Of a stretch of 64,000 nt of DNA, positions 9,246-16,786 are shown piece after piece. Position 1 is the first letter of the stretch. Every line of letters begins with the position of its first letter. The position numbers and the translations under genes are program-made. Location: positions 1 through 64,000 of the forward strand of contig NZ_LNSA01000006.1 in NCBI RefSeq assembly GCF_001468465.1, read 5' to 3'. This DNA comes from Sphingopyxis sp. H115 (GTDB taxonomy: Bacteria > Pseudomonadota > Alphaproteobacteria > Sphingomonadales > Sphingomonadaceae). Below the pieces are notes generated by a model. The model had not been told where the DNA came from. It ran no database searches and saw only the letters and a list, made by a program, of their open reading frames with translations.

Positions 9246-10294
9246 GCGCGCGCAAGACCGCGCTGGTCGTCGCGCCGGGGCGCGGAACCTATGGCAAGAG
9301 CGAACTCGGCAGTATCGGGCGGCTGCACGGCGCGCGCTTCGCCGCGCAGATCGCGAACTTCGATGCCCAGCGCCGCGACCGCGGCCAGCCGACCGTTACC
9401 GAGCTCGACGGCGCCGACCGCTTCAGCGTTTCGACGCATATGCGCGGCGATGTGGCGGCGCCATTGATCTATGCTGCGACCGCGCTCGACTGGCTCAGTA
9501 TCGACCGCGACACGTTCGACGTAGTTGCCGTGGCGGGCAATTCGATGGGCTGGTACAGCGCGCTCGCGCTCGGCGGCGCGGTATCGATCGAAGACGGGTT
9601 CCGTATCGCGAACGCGATGGGGCTTAACAGCCAGACGCACGGCCCCGGCGGGCAGATATTGCTGCAGGTGGTCGACGAGGGTTGGCGTCCGGTCCCCGGC
9701 CTTCGCGAGAGGCTGTTCGACCTTGTCGCCGATATCAACGTTCGCGCGAACCACACGCTGGCGCTGTCGATCGATCTCGCCGGGATGCTGGTGTTCGCTG
9801 GCAATGAGGAAGGCCTTGCCGCCTTGCTCGCCGAAGCGCCGCCGACGCCGGGGCGCGATCCGCTGCGCCTTGCGGGGCACGGCCCCTTCCACACGCCGCT
9901 GATGTTCGGCAGCTCGGACAAGGCGAAGGCCGAACTGCCGCCCTCGCTGTTCGGGCGTCCCGCGCTGCCGATGGTCGACGGCCGCGGCCACGTCTGGCGC
10001 CGCTTTTCGTCGGACTCCGCCGACCTGTGGGATTACAGCTTCGGGCACCAGATCCTCGCGCCCTATGATTTCGCGCTGTCGGTGCAGGTGGCGATGCGCG
10101 AATATGCGCCCGACGTCGTGATCCTGCCCGGCCCGGGCGACACGCTGGGCGGCGCGATCGCGCAGTCGCTGATCGGTATCGGCTGGCAGGGGATCGCGAG
10201 CAAGGCCGACTTCGCCGCGCGGCAGGCGGCCGACCCCGTGCTGCTGTCGATGGGCCGTGCCGAACAGCGCGGGCTCGTCACCGGACTGCAATAG
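9242..10294 (+). CDS. FabD-like acyltransferase-fold protein
   Basis: A 350-residue protein related to ACP S-malonyltransferases. The nucleophile motif is GNSMGW (Ser101), in place of the usual GHSLGE, and the catalytic His is in GHGPFHTPL (His217). The N-terminal FPGQGSQ motif is replaced by VAPGRGTYGKS. These changes suggest a divergent acyltransferase or hydrolase rather than the housekeeping FabD. It starts in an ATGA overlap with the E1 gene, so its product is made with the 2-oxoacid dehydrogenase and may act on the same acyl group (inference). A strong hairpin follows the stop. Confidence 0.7.
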   Translation: MSARKTALVVAPGRGTYGKSELGSIGRLHGARFAAQIANFDAQRRDRGQPTVTELDGADRFSVSTHMRGDVAAPLIYAATALDWLSIDRDTFDVVAVAGNSMGWYSALALGGAVSIEDGFRIANAMGLNSQTHGPGGQILLQVVDEGWRPVPGLRERLFDLVADINVRANHTLALSIDLAGMLVFAGNEEGLAALLAEAPPTPGRDPLRLAGHGPFHTPLMFGSSDKAKAELPPSLFGRPALPMVDGRGHVWRRFSSDSADLWDYSFGHQILAPYDFALSVQVAMREYAPDVVILPGPGDTLGGAIAQSLIGIGWQGIASKADFAARQAADPVLLSMGRAEQRGLVTGLQ

Positions 10295-10325
10295 GGCCGA
10301 CGGAGAGGAACGTCTCCGCCGGCCC
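10294..10325 (+). terminator. Probable terminator after E1/acyltransferase operon
   Basis: A hairpin with about 13 paired bases (GGGCCGaCGGAGA / TCTCCGcCGGCCC) starts at the stop codon of the acyltransferase gene. It has no T-run, so it is either a weak intrinsic terminator or an mRNA 3'-end stabiliser. A second short hairpin (GGGGTCA/TTGACCCC) lies at about 10338-10359. The rest of the gap up to 10462 shows nothing I recognise. Confidence 0.5.
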
Positions 10326-10462
10326 TGTCGGTGGCGCGGGGTCAGGTGGGGTTGACCCCGCGCGGATGAACGGCAGCGCCCATGGGGACCAACTCAAAGG
10401 CGGTGCGCCGTTCATCATCCTTATAGGAGCTTTGCAGCCGCATCGGCCGGGGGACACCGCGA

Positions 10463-11116
10463 TCATGCACCGAAACGGACCGGATTGGCCGGGGGGGCGT
10501 CGGCATATTCGGCGATGAAGCGCAGGCGCAGCAATTCGGCGACATTGCCCGCGCCCGCGCGGCGCATGATATTCGCGCGATGCACCTCGACCGTCCGCGG
10601 GCTGAGCGCGAGCTGCCGAGCGATTGCCTTGTTGCCGAGCCCCGCCGCGATAGCGTCCAATATGTCGCGTTCGCGCGGCGTCAGCGCCGCCAGCCGTTCT
10701 TCGGCCTCGCGATGCCGCGCCAGCCGGTCCTGCCGCAGACGCCAGTCGCCGAGCGACCGGTCGATCGCCCGGCGAACCAGGCCCGGATCGAGCGGCGCGG
10801 GCAGCAGGTCCTGTGCTCCGCCGCGAAGGATCGCGCGCGATTCGACGATATCGAGCCGATCGGCGGCGACGAAGATCGTCGTTCCCGCGCGTCCCGCAAC
10901 GCGCTCAAGCAGCGCCGCACCGCTCATCCGGCCCGGCTGGCGCCAGTGAAAGAGCAGGATGCCGCCGTCGCGGTCGGCGCCGGCGTCGATCCAGTCGTCG
11001 GCGCTTGCAAAGCTGCGAACGATGCGCCCGCCGCCGCCCGCGAGCAGGCGAAAACAGGCTGCACGCTCGATCGGGTCGGGCAGGACGAGATGGATATGGC
11101 CCCCGGCGTCACTCAC
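10463..11116 (-). CDS. LuxR-family regulator with degenerate receiver domain
   Basis: A 217-residue FixJ/NarL-type protein if the GTG at 11116 is used. The reading frame stays open further upstream, but that part is basic and low-complexity, and the receiver-like fold begins just after this GTG. The C-terminal LuxR HTH (about residues 145-210) is intact: LTPRERDILDAIAAGLGNKAIA and SPRTVEVHRANIM. The receiver lacks the phospho-acceptor Asp (FHW where FixJ-type proteins have an Asp before the xMPG-like segment) and the conserved Lys of the KP motif (LLPAP). It therefore probably works without phosphorylation. It is divergent from the aldehyde dehydrogenase gene, a possible target. Confidence 0.72.
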   Translation of the reverse strand: MSDAGGHIHLVLPDPIERAACFRLLAGGGGRIVRSFASADDWIDAGADRDGGILLFHWRQPGRMSGAALLERVAGRAGTTIFVAADRLDIVESRAILRGGAQDLLPAPLDPGLVRRAIDRSLGDWRLRQDRLARHREAEERLAALTPRERDILDAIAAGLGNKAIARQLALSPRTVEVHRANIMRRAGAGNVAELLRLRFIAEYADAPPANPVRFGA

Positions 11117-11208
11117 CGGGCGATGCTGCCGTACGCGACGCCGCAGGCCCAGCGCAGGTCGATCGGTTTTCGCGCCATTGCGGAAACAGTCGCCGCGACT
11201 TGACCAAA

Positions 11209-11220
11209 ATCGTATACGAT
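11209..11220. promoter_or_regulatory. Palindromic GntR-type operator upstream of aldehyde dehydrogenase
   Basis: The perfect 12-base palindrome ATCGTATACGAT lies 97 bases before the start of the aldehyde dehydrogenase gene. Its GTATAC core is the type bound by FCD-subfamily GntR regulators. An identical palindrome lies in the hydroxyproline cluster promoter at 58610-58621, close to a GntR/FCD gene. I infer that the same regulator controls both places. Confidence 0.75.
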
Positions 11221-11316
11221 GCGACGAGACACTCTCCGCGGAATCGCCCACCACGACGAAAACAGCCAGGGCCTCGCCGACCCCATTCCTCCCCCGGGAA
11301 CGATGAAGGACGATAT

Positions 11317-12885
11317 ATGATTGCTGGTTCGATACTGATCGGCGCGGCCGAAGATAGCGCGGCGGAAAGTTTTGCCGCGGTCGACCCCGCGACCGGCGAG
11401 GCGATGGCACCTAAGTTCGCCGCGGCCGATCCTGGACATGTCGACCGTGCCTGCGTACTCGCCGACGCCGCCTTCGCGAGCTTTTCCGAAACCGCTCCTG
11501 GCGAACGCGCCGCCTTTCTGGAGGCGATCGCCGACGGTATCGCCGCGATCGGCGACGCGCTGATCGAGCGCGCGATGGCCGAGAGCGGCCTGCCGCGCGC
11601 GCGGCTCGAAGGGGAACGCGGCCGCACGATAGGACAGCTCAGGATGTTCGCCGCCTTCGTGCGCGCGGGCGACTGGCTGCATGCGACGATCGACCCGGCG
11701 ATGCCCGATCGCGCGCCGCTGCCGCGCCCCGACCTGCGCCGCCGCCATGTCGCGCTCGGCCCGGTGGCGGTGTTCGGCGCGAGCAATTTCCCGCTCGCCT
11801 TCTCGGTCGCCGGCGGCGACACGGCGTCGGCGTTTGCCGCCGGCTGTCCCGTCGTCGTCAAGGGCCACCCCGCACATCCCGGCACGGGCGAACTGGTCGC
11901 GCGCGCGATCCGCGCGGCGGTCGCAAGCTGCGGCCTACACGAAGGCGTCTTTTCCTATCTCCCCGGACCGTCGAACGCGCTCGGCGCCGCGCTCGTCGCG
12001 GATCCGCGGATCAGGGCGGTCGGTTTCACCGGGTCGCGCAGCGGCGGACTTGCGCTGATGCGCATCGCAGCCGCGCGCGCCGAGCCGATCCCCGTCTATG
12101 CCGAAATGAGCAGCATCAACCCCGTCATCCTGTTTCCTGCCGCGCTGCAAAATCGCGCCGACACGCTGGGCGAAGCCTTCGCCCAGTCGCTGACGATGGG
12201 TGCGGGGCAATTTTGCACAAACCCCGGGCTGCTGGTCGCAATCGGCGGCCCCGACTTCGACCGCTTCGTCGCGGCGGCAGGCGCGGCGCTGGCGGGCATT
12301 GCGCCGGCGACGATGCTCACCCCCGCGATCCACGCGAGCTTTGAAAGCGGGGTCGCGGCGCTCGAAGGACATCAGGGAACGCAGCTTGCCGCCCGCGGCG
12401 CCGATGGCCCCGGCGCCTGCGCGGCGCTGTTCGTCACCGACGCGGCGACCTTCGGCGGCGATGCCGCGCTTGGCCATGAAGTGTTCGGCGCTTCCTCGAT
12501 CATCGTGCGGTGCCGCGATATCGACGAGGTGGCGTCGGTCGTCGCGGGGCTGGAGGGCCAGCTCACCGCCACGCTCCAGCTCGACGCCGACGACGAGGTG
12601 CTGGCGGCGCGGCTGCTGCCACTAATCGAACGCAAGGTCGGACGCATTCTCGCCAACGGCTGGCCGACGGGGGTCGAAGTGTGTCACGCGATGGTGCACG
12701 GCGGGCCCTATCCCGCGACGTCCGACGGTCGCAGCACCTCGGTCGGCACGCTCGCCATCGAACGCTTCCTGCGCCCGGTCAGCTATCAGAACCTGCCCGA
12801 AAGCCTGCTGCCGGCGGCGCTGAAGCCCGCCAACCCGTGGCACATCGCGCGCCGCGTCGACGGTGTGCGCATCGCGGGCGATTGA
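11317..12885 (+). CDS. Aldehyde dehydrogenase, probable alpha-ketoglutarate semialdehyde (2,5-dioxovalerate) dehydrogenase
   Basis: A 522-residue NAD(P)-dependent aldehyde dehydrogenase. The ATG at 11317 is preceded by GAAGGA; the longer open frame upstream is ignored. Visible motifs are FGASNFPLAF (about residues 153-162), the nucleotide-binding FTGSRSGG (238-245), catalytic Glu263 in AEMSSINP and catalytic Cys300 in GAGQFCTNPG. The FGASNFPLAFSVAGGDTASAFAAG region and the GAGQFCTNPG motif are typical of 2,5-dioxovalerate dehydrogenases, which oxidise alpha-ketoglutarate semialdehyde to 2-oxoglutarate, the last step of hydroxyproline and some sugar-acid pathways. A GntR operator shared with the hydroxyproline cluster lies upstream and supports the hydroxyproline role. 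Confidence 0.88.
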   Translation: MIAGSILIGAAEDSAAESFAAVDPATGEAMAPKFAAADPGHVDRACVLADAAFASFSETAPGERAAFLEAIADGIAAIGDALIERAMAESGLPRARLEGERGRTIGQLRMFAAFVRAGDWLHATIDPAMPDRAPLPRPDLRRRHVALGPVAVFGASNFPLAFSVAGGDTASAFAAGCPVVVKGHPAHPGTGELVARAIRAAVASCGLHEGVFSYLPGPSNALGAALVADPRIRAVGFTGSRSGGLALMRIAAARAEPIPVYAEMSSINPVILFPAALQNRADTLGEAFAQSLTMGAGQFCTNPGLLVAIGGPDFDRFVAAAGAALAGIAPATMLTPAIHASFESGVAALEGHQGTQLAARGADGPGACAALFVTDAATFGGDAALGHEVFGASSIIVRCRDIDEVASVVAGLEGQLTATLQLDADDEVLAARLLPLIERKVGRILANGWPTGVEVCHAMVHGGPYPATSDGRSTSVGTLAIERFLRPVSYQNLPESLLPAALKPANPWHIARRVDGVRIAGD

Positions 12886-12959
12886 AGGGACATCCCGGCC
12901 CAGAAAGGGGGGTGACCATATCGCTACGGCCGCCCCAGTGGTCAGGATGACGGAAAATC

Positions 12960-13097
12960 TTACGGCGCCGCAGCGATTTCGGGCAGCGCGGCGTTGAAAC
13001 CCGGGAGGCTGACCCCGCCGCCGGCGATGAACTGGTCGAGCCGCGCTTCGCCGAAAGGGAAGCGAGCGAAAGGGAAGCGGCACCGGACCGCGGACAT
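12960..13097 (-). pseudogene. Short unrecognised ORF or C-terminal gene remnant
   Basis: A 45-codon frame (ATG at 13097, TAA at 12960). Its last 35 residues read like a normal protein end (ARLDQFIAGGG then SLPGFNAALPEIAAAP). A 15-base duplication at about 13052-13079 produces the repeated RFPFA/RFPFG pentapeptide. I do not recognise the family. There is no convincing ribosome binding site, so a leftover C-terminus is as likely as a small gene. Confidence 0.3.
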
Positions 13098-13169
13098 GCG
13101 GCGCGACGGCGCATCGCCAGATCTTCGTGATTACGCCGCAACCTGCCCGACGAGCTGGTCGCGCTGATC

Positions 13170-13448
13170 GTGGAGAAGGATGTACTGCGCAGCGTTCGCG
13201 CAAATTACATTATCGGCGATTATCGGCGGAAACATCTGGCGAAATGTGCTGAGGTCGAGGCGCGGCAGGCGAAAATGCCAGCGGCGGCGGCGAATGCCGA
13301 ACGCTGGCGGCGGCTCGAGGCGATGGACGACAATCAGGACGTGCAGGCGCGGAGTGCTGACGGAGGAGCGACCAGCGCGACGTCGCCGCGCTCTCGAGGC
13401 GCCTGCGGCGTCGCCCCCCTCTCCATGGCTTCGCCGCGAGGAGGATAA
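13170..13448 (+). other. Unrecognised ORF, possible gene remnant
   Basis: From a GTG at 13170 the frame encodes EKDVLRSVRANYIIGDYRRK and a further charged helical stretch (HLAKCAEVEARQAKM). It then drifts into Ser/Gly/Arg-rich sequence that does not look coding. The first ~60 codons have protein-like composition and also read back to about 13131 without a start. No family is recognised and no good ribosome binding site is visible. It could be the tail of a lost gene. Confidence 0.25.
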
Positions 13449-13479
13449 ACCTCTGCAATCGGTCGCTTTCTTCCGCGCT

Positions 13480-14562
13480 CTAGCCGCCGCTCCGCGCAAG
13501 GAGGTCGATCAGGTCGGCCTTCCAATGGACCGCCCAGGTGTGCGTGCCATGGCCGCGCGTGGCGTCGCTTTCGGCGATCAGGCGAAAGCGCGCATTGGGC
13601 ATCCGTTTTAGCGCCTGCTGCGGAATGTCCAGGTTGCGCGGATTGATGAAGTCGTCGGCCGAGTTGATCCACGTCATCGGCGCGGTGATCTTTTCGAGAT
13701 GGGGCCAGGGATTATAGGTCCGCGACGATTCGAACTGATAGATCATGTCGTTGGCGTCACGGTTCGCGATATCGCGCGCGACCCGTTCGCGCACATAGGT
13801 GGCTGCGGCATCGCGCGTAGGATAATTTTTCTGAAGGTTCAGCGGCGCGCCGCCCGCGACCACGGACAGTGACGCCGCAGTGCGCAAGCCCAGATGTGGC
13901 TGGCTTTTATACTCGCCGCCCATCCACGCCGGGTCGGCCTTGATCCCGTCAATCAGCATCTGGCGCCACATGCGGTTCAATCCCGCAATCTCGACCGGCT
14001 GGCACGCCAGCGGCATCAGCGCCTGCGCAAAATCGGGATAGGCCTCGCCCCAGATGAAACCGTGCATGCACCCCATCGATGTACCCATGATCAGGCGCAG
14101 CTTCGTGATACCCAGTCCCTCGGTGAGCATCCGGTGCTGCAATTCGACCATGTCGGCATAATCATATCGGGGAAATTTCATGCGGAGCCCGTCCGACGGC
14201 TTCGACGAGGCGCCATGACCGATATTGTCGGGCAGGATGATATAATAGCGATCGATGTCGAGCGGCTGGCCTGGGCCGTAGAGTTCGTCGGCGAATTGCG
14301 GTTGCAGGAATTGCTTGCCGCTGCCGCCTGTGCCGTGGAGGATCATCACCGCATTGTCGATCTCGCCCTTGGCATTTCGGTGCGGCGTGCCGAGGGTCGT
14401 ATAATGGATTCGCACCGCCGGCATCGCCTCGCCCGATCGGAAGCGGACATCGCGGATCGTGACGTCGCTTTCCTTCGTCGCCCATTTCGGCGGCGCGGCG
14501 GCCGGAGGCGTAGCCGGGGTGGCCGGCTGCATGGCGAGCAGGGCCAGGGTCAGAAACGTCAT
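13480..14562 (-). CDS. Secreted alpha/beta hydrolase, MetX (homoserine O-acetyltransferase)-like
   Basis: A 360-residue protein. The ATG at 14562 is chosen because it gives a signal peptide (MTFLTLALLAMQPATPA, cleavage after about residue 17-22); the frame runs further upstream without such a feature. The alpha/beta-hydrolase triad is visible: the nucleophile elbow GTSMGC (Ser162), an Asp in NSADDFINP near the C-terminus, and the His in GHGTHTWAVHW. The HYTTLG and LPDNIGHGASSKPSDGLR segments match the MetX-like group. With a signal peptide it is more likely a periplasmic esterase or acylase than a methionine enzyme. A degenerate copy of the GntR palindrome lies upstream at 14645-14656. Confidence 0.8.
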   Translation of the reverse strand: MTFLTLALLAMQPATPATPPAAAPPKWATKESDVTIRDVRFRSGEAMPAVRIHYTTLGTPHRNAKGEIDNAVMILHGTGGSGKQFLQPQFADELYGPGQPLDIDRYYIILPDNIGHGASSKPSDGLRMKFPRYDYADMVELQHRMLTEGLGITKLRLIMGTSMGCMHGFIWGEAYPDFAQALMPLACQPVEIAGLNRMWRQMLIDGIKADPAWMGGEYKSQPHLGLRTAASLSVVAGGAPLNLQKNYPTRDAAATYVRERVARDIANRDANDMIYQFESSRTYNPWPHLEKITAPMTWINSADDFINPRNLDIPQQALKRMPNARFRLIAESDATRGHGTHTWAVHWKADLIDLLARSGG

Positions 14563-14644
14563 CGCTTTTCCTTCGGCATGTCGCGATCCGCCCGCGCAGT
14601 GATCGGCATTTCGGGGCGGACGGCGCCGCACGGCGCCGGCGCAT

Positions 14645-14656
14645 ATCGTATACTAA
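14645..14656. promoter_or_regulatory. Degenerate copy of the GntR-type palindrome upstream of the hydrolase
   Basis: The sequence ATCGTATACTAA matches the 12-base palindrome ATCGTATACGAT at 10 positions, with the left half and GTATAC core intact. It lies about 80 bases before the hydrolase start. It might place the hydrolase in the hydroxyproline regulon, but with only a single half conserved this is weak evidence. Confidence 0.35.
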
Positions 14657-14703
14657 ATGCCGGAGCGGGCGCGTCAATCGATGATGCGACGAATATGCGA
14701 AAC

Positions 14704-14778
14704 TGGTGACCCCTACGGGAATCGAACCCGTGTTTCAGCCGTGAGAGGGCCGCGTCCTGACCGCTAGACGAAGGGGCC
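14704..14778 (-). tRNA. tRNA-Glu (CTC)
   Basis: Read on the minus strand this 75-base segment starts GGCCCCTTCGTCTAG and ends GGGGTCACCA, with the CCA encoded. It forms a 7-bp acceptor stem (one G-U pair), the T arm GTTCGATTC and an anticodon loop CTCTCAC giving anticodon CTC, which reads GAG. It is close in sequence to the neighbouring tRNA-Glu. Confidence 0.95.
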
Positions 14779-14829
14779 TTGAGGGTCGGAGATTTTGCAG
14801 AACGGGGAGCCGACCGCTCCCGTGACCGA

Positions 14830-14905
14830 TGGTGACCCCTACGGGACTCGAACCCGTGTTTTCGCCGTGAAAGGGCGACGTCCTAGACCGCTAGACGAAG
14901 GGGCC
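14830..14905 (-). tRNA. tRNA-Glu (TTC)
   Basis: A 76-base tRNA on the minus strand starts GGCCCCTTCGTCTAG and ends GGGGTCACCA with an encoded CCA. The anticodon loop is CTTTCAC, anticodon TTC, reading GAA (and GAG by wobble). It lies 51 bases before the second tRNA-Glu, and the two are probably co-transcribed. Confidence 0.97.
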
Positions 14906-15019
14906 GTCTGATCGGTGAGCGGGCGCCTTAGACGGGCCTTCCGGTGCGGTCAAGCGCGGTGGCGCGGTCGCACGCAAAAATGTTGCGTCGCGGCATGCCG
15001 ACCGGCCGGCGACCCGCCT

Positions 15020-16786
15020 TCAATCGGCCCAGGCTGCATCCTCCAGATGTAGTTCGGCGGCGGGCCGGCTGCCCCAATCGTCGCGTTTCGCGCGGCCCGC
15101 GAGCCACAGCTTGCGCCCGCGGGCGTTCAGCAGCGTCTGCCCCAACTCGGTCTCCGCGCTGCGAAACGCGACCGCCTTGAACCGCGCGCCATCGTCGCCC
15201 GACACAATTAGCCGGACATGGTCGGTGCCAACGATCCCCGATTCGACGATTCGCACCGGCCCGGTCGCGACGCGCGGCGCGGGCCAGCCGGCGCCATAGG
15301 GCCCGGCGCTTTCGATCGCGTCGCACCACAGCGGATTAATGCCCCTCGGCGCGAGCACCGCGTCGATCAGCAGCGGCTTGTCGCCGCTCGCGCGCTCGAC
15401 GTCGGCGGCGAGCCGGTCGTTCAGGAAGGCGCCGAGCGCGTCGACCTTGTCGGCGGCGACGGTCAACCCCGCCGCCATCGCATGGCCGCCACCCGCGACG
15501 AGCAGGCCGCTCTCTTTCGCAGCAAGGATCGCGGCGCCCAGGTCGACGCCGCCAATCGAGCGTCCCGACCCCTTGCCGACGCCATCCTCGTCGAGCGCGA
15601 TCACGATCGCGGGGCGGTGCAGCCTCTCCTTCAGCCGCCCGGCGACGATGCCGATCACGCCAGGGTGCCAGCCCTGGCCCGCGACGATCGCGACGGGGGC
15701 ATTGCCGCACGCCGCGCTCGCGTCGATCGCCTGTTCGAGCACGGCAGCCTCGATCGCGCGCCGTTCCTCGTTGAGCCGGTTGAGTTCCTGCGCGATTTCG
15801 GCCGCTTCCTGCGGGTCCGAAGTCGTCAGTAGCCGCACGCCAAGGTCCGATTTGCCGACGCGGCCGCCGGCATTGATTCGCGGGCCGAGCGCAAAGCCCA
15901 TATCGCTCGCGCCCGGCGGCTTGGTGAGGCGCGCGGCGTCCATCAGCGCGGCAAGGCCGATATTGCCGCGTCGGGCCATCACCTTCAGCCCTTGCGTGAC
16001 GAGTGCGCGGTTGAACCCGGTCAGCCGCGCGACGTCGGCGACGGTGCCGAGCGCGACAAGGTCGAGCAGGTCGATCAGCGCGGGCTCGTCGCGATTCGCG
16101 AAAAAGCCGCGCGCGCGAAGCGTCCGGAGCAGCGCCGCGCCGAGCAGAAAGGCGACCCCGACCGCCGCCAGATTGCCGTGGATCGCCGCGTCCGCGTCCT
16201 CGTCGAGCCGGTTGGGGTTCACCAGCGCCAGCGCCGCGGGAAGCGTGGTCGCGCATTGGTGATGGTCGACGACGATCACCTCGACCCCGGCGGCATTGGC
16301 CTCGGCGATCGCATCGAACGCCTGCGCGCCGCAATCGACGGTGACGACCAGCTTCGACCCAGCCTCGCCGATCTTGACCAGCGCGGCGCCCGAGGGGCCA
16401 TAGCCTTCCATCAGGCGGTCGGGGATATAAGCGCCCGCGGGCAGGCCGAGCGCGCGCAGCAGCCGCACGAGCAGCGCCGCCGAGGTCGCGCCGTCGACAT
16501 CATAATCGCCGAAGATGGTGACCGCTTCGCCCTTTTCGACCGCGTCGGCCAGCCGCGCGGCGGCGGCGTCCATGTCGCGGAACAACGACGGATCGGGCAT
16601 GAACCCGCGCAGCGTCGGCGTCCGCTGCCGGTCGAGGTCGTCGCGCGGCACCCCGCGCGCGAGCAGCAATTGCGTGACGAGGTCGTCGGGCGCGAGATTC
16701 TCTGCCCCGGTGTCGGCGCTCATCCGCCGCCAATGCCACGGCTGACCGAGGATCGAACGGGTGATACCCAGCGCCGCGTCGGTCAT
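15020..16786 (-). CDS. recJ: Single-stranded-DNA-specific exonuclease RecJ
   Basis: A 588-residue 5'-3' single-strand DNA exonuclease of the DHH family, acting in recombination and repair. The DHH motifs are present: GDYDVDGATS (Asp94, Asp96, Asp98), VTVDCG (about 149-154) and VVDHHQC (DHH at 174-176). The DHHA1 part has GGGHAMAAG. The start at 16786 is chosen from the ATGA overlap with the upstream PH-domain gene; the open frame runs about 70 codons further into that gene. The length fits RecJ. Confidence 0.95.
   Translation of the reverse strand: MTDAALGITRSILGQPWHWRRMSADTGAENLAPDDLVTQLLLARGVPRDDLDRQRTPTLRGFMPDPSLFRDMDAAAARLADAVEKGEAVTIFGDYDVDGATSAALLVRLLRALGLPAGAYIPDRLMEGYGPSGAALVKIGEAGSKLVVTVDCGAQAFDAIAEANAAGVEVIVVDHHQCATTLPAALALVNPNRLDEDADAAIHGNLAAVGVAFLLGAALLRTLRARGFFANRDEPALIDLLDLVALGTVADVARLTGFNRALVTQGLKVMARRGNIGLAALMDAARLTKPPGASDMGFALGPRINAGGRVGKSDLGVRLLTTSDPQEAAEIAQELNRLNEERRAIEAAVLEQAIDASAACGNAPVAIVAGQGWHPGVIGIVAGRLKERLHRPAIVIALDEDGVGKGSGRSIGGVDLGAAILAAKESGLLVAGGGHAMAAGLTVAADKVDALGAFLNDRLAADVERASGDKPLLIDAVLAPRGINPLWCDAIESAGPYGAGWPAPRVATGPVRIVESGIVGTDHVRLIVSGDDGARFKAVAFRSAETELGQTLLNARGRKLWLAGRAKRDDWGSRPAAELHLEDAAWAD

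Larger units (their letters stand above)
12886..13479. other. 594-base gap with coding-like fragments
   Basis: No intact recognisable gene lies here. Two stretches look like coding remnants: a short minus-strand frame at 12960-13097 and a plus-strand frame from about 13131 that reads well until roughly 13345. A 15-base direct repeat (GCGAAAGGGAAGC-like, two copies, about 13052-13079) lies between them. Both neighbouring genes are intact and point into the gap, so it may be decayed gene material. Confidence 0.4.

Noticed and set aside
10342-10443. Short minus-strand ORF (MRLQSSYKDDERR...) downstream of the LuxR gene
   Set aside because: Only about 33 codons, no ribosome site and no recognisable family. 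Not enough to call a gene.
10813-11316. N-terminal extension of the aldehyde dehydrogenase frame
   Set aside because: It runs antisense to the LuxR gene and through the operator. The ATG at 11317 has a ribosome site and gives the normal family start.
11117-11410. Upstream extension of the LuxR regulator frame
   Set aside because: The extra residues are basic and low-complexity and would run through the operator and promoter of the dehydrogenase gene. The receiver fold begins at the GTG at 11116.
11317-12885. Idea that the distant aldehyde dehydrogenase belongs to a sugar-acid pathway instead
   Set aside because: The enzyme type also ends pentonate/glucarate pathways, but no sugar-acid genes are near and the operator is identical to that of the hydroxyproline cluster. 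Kept as an alternative only.
14704-14905. tRNA pair as a phage or island attachment site
   Set aside because: No integrase, no direct repeat of the tRNA 3' end and normal housekeeping genes on both sides.
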